Assembly (NCBI RefSeq): GCF_019880305.1
Contig: NZ_CP082301.1
Span: 3,720,001-3,784,000 of the forward strand
DNA: 64,000 nucleotides
Source: Streptomyces decoyicus
GTDB lineage: Bacteria; Actinomycetota; Actinomycetes; Streptomycetales; Streptomycetaceae
Direction of reading: 5' to 3'
Within the stretch, counting starts at the first letter, position 1, and each line of letters starts with the position of its first letter. Below are positions 24,094 to 29,852 of this stretch, piece by piece. A model generated the notes under the pieces. That model was not told the origin of the DNA. It made no database searches and saw only the letters and a list, made by a program, of their open reading frames with translations. A program made the position numbers and the translations under genes.

Positions 24094-25085
24094 ATCAAGC
24101 CCGCCGCCAGCAGTTCCTCAGCCTCGTGCGCCACTTCCCAGCGCGCGGCCCGCAACCACGCCCGCTTGAGGTGGAGATGGACATCGGCTTCCCAGGTGAA
24201 GCCCATTCCGCCGTGGACCTGCAGACAATCCCGCGCGTTGTCCACCGCGGCCTCGTCGGCGAGCAGCTTCGCGGCAGTGACGTCGAGAACACTCTCCGTG
24301 ACCGACGCCGCATATACCGCACTTCGTGCCATTTCCGCCCGTACGAGCATCTGCGCGCACAGATGCTTGACCGCCTGGAACGAGCCGACGGGGGCACCGA
24401 ACTGCTCGCGTTCACGGGCGTGGCGCACCGCCATCTCGACCGTACGGGCCGCACTGCCCAGCTGCTGCGCCGCGGTGAGCAGCGTGGCCTCGCGCCGGAG
24501 CCTGGGGACATCCAGGGCCAGGGGCTCGGTACGCGGCAGGCCCGTGACGCGGGCGAGCGGGGTGAGGGGATCGACGGAGGCGAACGGGGCGCAGGCCACC
24601 CGGTCCGGCGCACTCCGGTAGGCGCTGCCCGTGCGCCCCTGTGCGCCCCCGGCCCCGTCCCCGGCCCCGTGAGCGGGCGGTCCCGCACCACCCTCCACCA
24701 AGATCAACTCATCGCAGTCGGCCGGGTGTTCCCACAGCACCGGCTCCCGCTCCCCCTCGCACAGCCCGGCGATCTTCTCGCCGGACGCGACACCGTCCAC
24801 CGCCCCGGCCAGCAGCTGGCACGCCACAAGCGGCCCCGGCAGCAGCGCCCGCCCGGCCTCCTCGAGGACCAGCACCGCTTCCGGCAGCCCGAGCCCGACC
24901 CCGCCGGCCTCCTCCGGCAGCCGCAACGCGAAGAACCCGGCCGCGCCCAGCTCCCGCCACAGCGCACGGTCCAGTGCCGGGTCACCGACCGCGGCCCGCA
25001 GCCGGTCCCGGCCGAACCGCCCGGCCAGCAGCTCACGGGTACCGTCCCGCAACGCCCGCTGGTCCTTGGTGAGTTGGAAGTGCAC
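24087..25085 (-). CDS. Acyl-CoA dehydrogenase, short FadE-type (unit 2, small subunit)
   Basis: 332 residues, shorter than a standard acyl-CoA dehydrogenase (~380-400). N-terminal helix QLTKDQRALRDGTRELLAGRFG; the middle beta-domain is reduced, with a Gly/Ala-rich stretch near 140 in place of conserved FAD contacts; the C-terminal helical domain is well kept (QLGSAARTVEMAVRHAREREQFGAPVGSFQAVKHLCAQM; LQVHGGMGFTWEADVHLHLKRA). This is the pattern of the second subunit of actinobacterial alpha2-beta2 FadE complexes such as ChsE1-ChsE2. The neighbour at 25093-26247, 7 nt upstream, would be the other subunit. The GTG start at 25085 has an AAGGGG ~13 nt upstream. Confidence 0.85.
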   Translation of the reverse strand: MHFQLTKDQRALRDGTRELLAGRFGRDRLRAAVGDPALDRALWRELGAAGFFALRLPEEAGGVGLGLPEAVLVLEEAGRALLPGPLVACQLLAGAVDGVASGEKIAGLCEGEREPVLWEHPADCDELILVEGGAGPPAHGAGDGAGGAQGRTGSAYRSAPDRVACAPFASVDPLTPLARVTGLPRTEPLALDVPRLRREATLLTAAQQLGSAARTVEMAVRHAREREQFGAPVGSFQAVKHLCAQMLVRAEMARSAVYAASVTESVLDVTAAKLLADEAAVDNARDCLQVHGGMGFTWEADVHLHLKRAWLRAARWEVAHEAEELLAAGLIA

Positions 25086-25092
25086 GGCCCGG

Positions 25093-26247
25093 TCACCGCC
25101 CCTTCGGCAGGCCGAGAATCCGCTCGGCGACGATGTTCTGCTGGATCTGCGAGGTACCGGCCGCGATGGTGTACGAGAGCGACGACAGCCGGTCCGCGAC
25201 CCACTCGTGGTCCGCGTCCAGCGCCCCGGCGCCGAGGACCTCGGCGGCCGTGTCGTACAGCTCCTGGCGGGCGTGCGAATAGCGCAGTTTGAAGACCGAG
25301 CCGCCGGTTCCCGGGACGCCGCCGCCTTGTTGTGCCTCGCTCACGTTCCACTGGGTCAGCCGCCACAGCGCCGCGAACTGTGCGTTCAGCCGGCCCAGTC
25401 TGCGGCGCAGCACGGCATCGTCCCAGCGGCCGTTGGCGCGCGCCGCCCGGGCCAGCGCGCCGAGCACCCGGCGGCAGGCCACCACCTCGCCGACGAAGGC
25501 GGTGCCGCGCTCGAAGGACAGCGTCACCATCGTCACCCGCCAGCCGTCGTTCTCCGCGCCGACGCGGTGGGAGACCGGTATCCGCACCCCGTCGAGGAAC
25601 ACCTCGGCGAACTCCGCCGAGCCGGCGAGGGTGCGCAGCGGCCGGACCGTCACCCCGGGAGCGTCCATGGGCATCGCCAGCCAGCTGATGCCACGGTGCT
25701 TGGGCGCGGCCGGGTCGGTACGGACGAGGAGTTCGCACCAGTCCGCGACCTCGGCGTGCGAGGTCCAGATCTTGGCGCCGCTGACGACGTAGGTGTCCCC
25801 GTCGCGCACGGCCCGGGTGCGCAGCGCGGCGAGGTCGGAGCCGGCGTCCGGTTCGCTGAAGCCCTGGCACCAGATCTCGTCGCCGCGCAGGATCGGCGGC
25901 AGCCAGCGGGCACGCTGTTCGGCGGTACCCTCGGCGGCCAGGGTCGGCCCCGCGTGCAGCAGCCCGACGAAGTTCGCACCGACGTAGGGTGCCCCGGCGC
26001 GCTCGGTCTCCTCCAGGAAGATCAGATGCTGGGTGGGGGTGGCACCCTGCCCGCCGGCGTCCTCCGGCCAGTGCAGGCCCGCGTATCCGGCGTCGTACAG
26101 CATCCGCTGCCAGGCCGTGTCGTACGCCCGCCGGCCCGGCCAGTCGGTCGCGGCGGGCTTCGCGGGGAGGCCCGGCAGCACCGTGCCGAGCCAGCTGCGC
26201 AGCCGCGCCCGGAAGTCCTCCTCTTCCGGTGTGTACGTGAGGTCCAT
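25093..26247 (-). CDS. Acyl-CoA dehydrogenase, FadE-type (unit 2, large subunit)
   Basis: 384 residues. MDLTYTPEEEDFRARLRSWL opens the helical domain; EIWCQGFSEPDAGSDLAALRTRAVRDGDTYVVSGAKIWTS is the FAD/substrate block; the C-terminus is AAGTSQIQQNIVAERILGLPKG. As in the FadE at 19446, the Glu of the usual YEGT motif is missing (AAGT). It resembles the FadE28/FadE26-like subunits of steroid-type heteromeric dehydrogenases. The two FadE genes and the amidohydrolase form one tightly packed unit: 5 nt after the amidohydrolase stop and 7 nt before the small FadE start. Confidence 0.86.
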   Translation of the reverse strand: MDLTYTPEEEDFRARLRSWLGTVLPGLPAKPAATDWPGRRAYDTAWQRMLYDAGYAGLHWPEDAGGQGATPTQHLIFLEETERAGAPYVGANFVGLLHAGPTLAAEGTAEQRARWLPPILRGDEIWCQGFSEPDAGSDLAALRTRAVRDGDTYVVSGAKIWTSHAEVADWCELLVRTDPAAPKHRGISWLAMPMDAPGVTVRPLRTLAGSAEFAEVFLDGVRIPVSHRVGAENDGWRVTMVTLSFERGTAFVGEVVACRRVLGALARAARANGRWDDAVLRRRLGRLNAQFAALWRLTQWNVSEAQQGGGVPGTGGSVFKLRYSHARQELYDTAAEVLGAGALDADHEWVADRLSSLSYTIAAGTSQIQQNIVAERILGLPKGR

Positions 26248-26252
26248 GGCGG

Positions 26253-27455
26253 CTACTTGTCGAGGTCCAGGCCGAGCATGCGGATCGCGTTGCCGCGCAT
26301 CAGCTTGTGGACCGTCTCCTCGTCCAGGCCCTTCACATGGTCGAGGGCGACCTCCTTGGTGTGCGGGAAGGTCGAGTCGACGTGCGGGTAGTCGGTCTCG
26401 AAGGTGGCGTTGTCGCGGCCGACCTTGTCCAGGGACGCCACCCCGTGCTTGTCGCGGAAGAAGCAGCAGAAGATCTGCCGGTAGTAGTAGGTGGAGGGCG
26501 GTTCGGGGATCAGATCGCGCACCCCGCCCCACGCACGGTGCTCCTCCCAGACGTCGTCGGCGCGCTCCAGGGCGTACGGGATCCAGCCCATCTGGCCCTC
26601 GCTGTAGGCGAGTTTCAGGCGCGGGAACTTCACCAGGACCCCGGAGAAGAGGAAGTCCGTCATCGAGGCCATCGCATTGTTGAAGGAGAGTGCGGCCTGG
26701 ACGGCGGGCGGGGCGTCGGGCGAGGCGGCGGGCATCTGCGAGGACGAGCCGATGTGCATGTTGACGACCGTGCCGGTCTCCTGGCAGACCGCGAAGAACG
26801 GGTCCCAGTAGCCGGAGTGGATCGACGGCAGGCCGAGATACGTGGGAATCTCGGAGAAGGTCACGGCCCGCACCCCGCGGGCCGCGTTGCGCCGGATCTC
26901 GGCGACCGCGAGGCCGATGTCCCACAGCGGGATGATGCACAGCGGGATCAGCCGGCCGCCGCTGCCGCCGCACCACTCCTCCACCATCCAGTCGTTGTAC
27001 GCGCGGACGCAGGCCAGCGCGACGTCCTTGTCCTGCGCCTCGGCGAAGGTCTGGCCGCAGAAGCGCGGGAAGGTCGGGAAGCACAGGGAGGCCTCGACAT
27101 GGTTGAGGTCCATGTCCTTGAGCCGCTCGGCCGGGTCCCAGCAGCCCGGCCGCATCTCCTCGCGGGTGATGCCCTCCAGCGTCATGTCGTCGCGGTCGAA
27201 CCCGACGGCGGCGATATTGCGCTTGTACGGGAACTTCAGGTCCTCGTAGATCCACCAGTCGGCCGGCGGCCCGTCCGGGTCCATGGTGATCCGGTACTTG
27301 CCCCCGATGTACGCCAGCTCGCCGATCCCCGTGGTCAGCGGTTTCGGCCCCCGGTCCTGGTACTTCTTCGGCAGCCAGGTCTCGAAGAGGTGCGCGGGCT
27401 CGATCACATGGTCGTCGACGCTGATGATGCGCGGCAGCTCCATCGGGTTCCCCAT
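26253..27455 (-). CDS. Amidohydrolase-2 family metal-dependent hydrolase (PF04909)
   Basis: 400 residues. The N-terminal metal motif reads ISVDDHVIEPAHLFETW (D-D-H in place of D-X-H), with later MHIGSSSQ and FETDYPHVDSTFPHT, where the conserved Asp sits. This is the ACMSD/o-pyrocatechuate-decarboxylase-like group, whose members decarboxylate or hydrate aromatic or unsaturated acids at a zinc site. In actinobacteria such proteins recur beside FadE and thiolase genes, but I know of no established reaction there. GAGGGG lies ~6 nt before the ATG. It is the first gene of the three-gene unit 22 nt behind operator O7. Confidence 0.86.
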   Translation of the reverse strand: MGNPMELPRIISVDDHVIEPAHLFETWLPKKYQDRGPKPLTTGIGELAYIGGKYRITMDPDGPPADWWIYEDLKFPYKRNIAAVGFDRDDMTLEGITREEMRPGCWDPAERLKDMDLNHVEASLCFPTFPRFCGQTFAEAQDKDVALACVRAYNDWMVEEWCGGSGGRLIPLCIIPLWDIGLAVAEIRRNAARGVRAVTFSEIPTYLGLPSIHSGYWDPFFAVCQETGTVVNMHIGSSSQMPAASPDAPPAVQAALSFNNAMASMTDFLFSGVLVKFPRLKLAYSEGQMGWIPYALERADDVWEEHRAWGGVRDLIPEPPSTYYYRQIFCCFFRDKHGVASLDKVGRDNATFETDYPHVDSTFPHTKEVALDHVKGLDEETVHKLMRGNAIRMLGLDLDK

Positions 27456-27477
27456 CGTTGTCCCCTCGGCCCATTTT

Positions 27478-27492
27478 CTGATGACCCGTCAG
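27478..27492. promoter_or_regulatory. Operator O7 (CTGATG-ACC-CGTCAG)
   Basis: It extends to TTTCTGATG-ACC-CGTCAGAAA with one arm mismatch, 22 bp before the amidohydrolase ATG on the minus strand. Confidence 0.83.
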
Positions 27493-27555
27493 AAAGAGGC
27501 TAGCCCCGGGCCCTCTGGACCGACAAGCCGCCGACCTCTACTCTCGGCCCAAAAC

Positions 27556-27570
27556 CTGACGCAGCGTCAG
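27556..27570. promoter_or_regulatory. Operator O8 (CTGACG-CAG-CGTCAG)
   Basis: Perfect 6-bp arms. It lies 15 bp before the start of the broken acyl-CoA synthetase gene, followed by CACAGGAGG as ribosome site. It is intact although the gene behind it is destroyed. Confidence 0.85.
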
Positions 27571-27585
27571 TCACAGGAGGGGCGG

Positions 27586-28542
27586 ATGACCGGCACCACC
27601 CTCTGGGACCTGGTGGCCTGGCGCGCCGCCCGCACCCCCGGCGCCACCGCCCTCCTGCTGCACGGCATCCCCGCCCTCCTGCTGGAGCACTTCGCGCTGC
27701 CCGGATCACGCTCGCCGCCTACCGCCGCCACCGCGTCACCGTCGCCGGCGGCTCCACTGCCTTCTACGTCCTCTTCCTCGCCGAACAGCGCAAGCTGCCG
27801 CCGGGGCAGCGGCTGTTGCCTCGCTGCGGCTGCTGGCCGGCGGCGGGGCGTCCATGCCCCCGGGCTCTCTCACGCGGTCGTCGCCGAACCGGGCTGCCAA
27901 CTGACCCATGGCTACGCCATGACCGAGGCCCCGATGGTCACCATGGGCGATCCGCACGACAGCCCCGAGCACCTCGCCACCACCGCCGGCCGGCCGCCCG
28001 CCGGTATGGAGATCCGCATCGCGCCCGGCACCGGCGAGATATCCCTGCGCGGCCCGGCCGTCTGCCGTGGCTACCTCGACGAGCCCGACCCCTTTGCCCC
28101 CGACGGCTTCCTGCCCACCGGCGACCTCGGCCACCTCGCCCCCACCGGCCACCTCGTCATCACCGGTCGCCTCAAGGACATCATCATCCGCAAGGGCGAG
28201 AACGTCTCCGCCCAGGAGATCGAGCAGCTCCTCCACGGGCATCCGGGCGTAGCCGACGCCGCGGTCATCGGACTGCCGGACGCCGCGCGCGGAGAAAGAG
28301 TCCGTGCCGTTATCGAACAGCCCCCGGGGGCACAGCAGTTGACGCTGCACAACGCCTGCGCGCACCTCCTCGCCCAGGGCCTCGCCCCGCACAAGCTCCC
28401 CGAACAACTGGAGCTGCCGGCCGCCCTGCCGCGCGGCGCGACCCTGCGCAAGGTCCTCAAGCAGGAGCTGCGGGAGCGGTACGGGGGCGGGCGGGACGCG
28501 CCGGGGAGGGGCGGGGCACCCGGCGGGGACCTGTCCGGGTAG
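27586..28542 (+). pseudogene. Acyl-CoA synthetase (AMP-forming), decayed
   Basis: The operator, AGGAGG and the first ~23 codons (MTGTTLWDLVAWRAARTPGA) are intact. The frame then passes into nonsense: the P-loop block (YTSGTTG.PKG) and most of the large domain are absent, and the real protein resumes in other frames. ITLAAYRRH-VTVAGGSTAFYVLFLAEQRKLPPGQ is in a second frame near 27705-27810, and LLAGGGASMPPG in another near 27830-27865. After ~27870 the original frame carries an intact C-terminal part (LTHGYAMTEAPMVTMG; GDLGHLAPTGHLVITGRLKDIIIRKGENVSAQEIEQLL). At least two frameshifts and a central deletion of ~200 codons make a functional CoA ligase impossible. Confidence 0.85.
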
Positions 28543-28561
28543 GACACCTCCTGTCCTACCC
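28537..28561. terminator. Inverted repeat GGGTAGGAC-N7-GTCCTACCC
   Basis: Perfect 9-bp arms spanning the stop codon of the decayed synthetase and ending 18 nt before the ATG of the next gene. It is a terminator for the island unit or an operator for the downstream gene; the sequence does not decide. Confidence 0.5.
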
Positions 28562-28579
28562 GCCCCGTACCGTCGCCCC

Positions 28580-29806
28580 ATGAGTCACTCCCGACCCCGT
28601 ATCGACACCGCCGGGCGCCGTGCCCGCCTCGGACGGCGGCAGTTGCTGGCCCCCGCATACCGGGCAGCCCGTACCGAGGAGGTCGCCAACGCGGTCGTGG
28701 GGCTGCACGCCAGCGATCCGGCGACCGTCCATCTGGCGGCCTGCGCCCGGCTGGCCGCCCCGGACCCGGCCGAGGTGGAACGCGCGCTGTACGACGAGGG
28801 ATCACTGGTCCGGATGCTGTGCATGCGCCGCACGCTCTTCGCGGTCGGCACCGCGCTGGCCCCGGTCGTCGCCTCCTCCACCGCGCAGGCCATCGCCGCC
28901 AAGGAACGGGCGGGAATGGTCAAGTGGATCACCGAGGGCGCGCCGGGGTGGGACGAGCGGCGGCTGGCCGATGTCGAGGCGAGGACGCTGGCCGCGCTGC
29001 GCGCGCACGGCGAGGCGACCGCGGCCCAGCTCGCCGCCGAGGTCCCCGACCTGCGCGACACCATCGTGGTCTCCCCCGGCAAGCCGTACCAGGCCACGGT
29101 CGCCGTCTCCAGCCGGATCCTGCGGACCCTGGCCGCCGAGGGCCGCATCCGGCGCGGGCGGCCGCGCGGCGGCTGGACCAGCAGCACCTTCCGCTGGAGG
29201 CCGGGCACCGCGTTCGCCGAACTGGCCGCGCCGCCGGCCCCCGAGGCGCGCGCCGACCTCGCCCGCCGCTGGCTCGCCTTGTACGGCCCGGCGACCGTCG
29301 AGGACCTCAAGTGGTGGACGGGCTGGCCCCTCACCGCCACCCGGCAGGCACTGGCCGCGAGCGGCGCCGTCGAGGTGGACCTGGACGACGGCGCCCCCGG
29401 CGTCGCGCTGCCCGACGACCTCGAACCGGTCGCCGCGCCCGAACCCTGGGCCGCCCTGCTGCCCGCGCTGGACCCCACCGCGATGGGCTGGAAGGCCCGC
29501 GACTGGTACCTCGACCCGGAGCACGTACCGCAGCTCTTCGACCGCAGCGGCAACATCGGGCCGACGGTGTGGTGGTGCGGCCGGATCATCGGCGGCTGGG
29601 CCCAGCGCGCGGACGGCGAGATCGTCTGGCGGCTGCTGACGGGCGGTGGGGGTACCTCCCTGCCCGAGCGAAGCCGAGAGCTCGGGGGAGGCAGTGAGGC
29701 CACCGCGGCGGTGACGGCCGAGGCGGCCCGGCTGGCGGCCTGGGTCGGCGACGTCCGCGTCACCCCGCGCTTCCGGAGCCCGCTGGAACGGGAGTTGAGC
29801 GGATGA
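28580..29806 (+). CDS. Winged-helix DNA glycosylase-like protein (AlkZ/YcaQ family, PF06224)
   Basis: 408 residues. Conserved family blocks: VVGLHASDPATVHLAACARL, MLCMRRTLFAVG, RWLALYGPATVEDLKWWTGWPLTATRQAL, LLPALDPTAMGWKARDWYLDP and GNIGPTVWWCGRIIGGWAQRADGEIVWRLL. AlkZ-type proteins excise damaged bases, including interstrand cross-links of azinomycin type; other members are uncharacterised. Here the Q-X-Q/Q-X-D-type catalytic site of AlkZ/YcaQ corresponds to GLHASDP, so activity is uncertain. Near the C-terminus a ~45-bp palindromic element (29647-29692) is inserted in frame, encoding GGGGTSLPERSRELGGG. A ~9-residue Gly-rich join follows before the conserved end. Confidence 0.78.
   Translation: MSHSRPRIDTAGRRARLGRRQLLAPAYRAARTEEVANAVVGLHASDPATVHLAACARLAAPDPAEVERALYDEGSLVRMLCMRRTLFAVGTALAPVVASSTAQAIAAKERAGMVKWITEGAPGWDERRLADVEARTLAALRAHGEATAAQLAAEVPDLRDTIVVSPGKPYQATVAVSSRILRTLAAEGRIRRGRPRGGWTSSTFRWRPGTAFAELAAPPAPEARADLARRWLALYGPATVEDLKWWTGWPLTATRQALAASGAVEVDLDDGAPGVALPDDLEPVAAPEPWAALLPALDPTAMGWKARDWYLDPEHVPQLFDRSGNIGPTVWWCGRIIGGWAQRADGEIVWRLLTGGGGTSLPERSRELGGGSEATAAVTAEAARLAAWVGDVRVTPRFRSPLERELSG
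29647..29692. repeat. Streptomyces palindromic repeat inserted in a coding sequence
   Basis: TGGGGGTACCTCCCTGCCCG, then AGCGAAGCC, then GAGAGCTCGGGGGAGG forms a stem of CCTCCC/GGGAGG and CCCGAGC/GCTCGGG. This sequence type (TGGGGGTACCTCCC...GAGCGAAGCC...GGGGGAGG) is, to my knowledge, a common small dispersed element in Streptomyces genomes. Here it lies in frame inside the AlkZ-like gene. Confidence 0.75.
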
Positions 29807-29852
29807 CCACCGGCGGCCGGACCACCGGCGGCCGGACCACCGCCCGGCCCGC

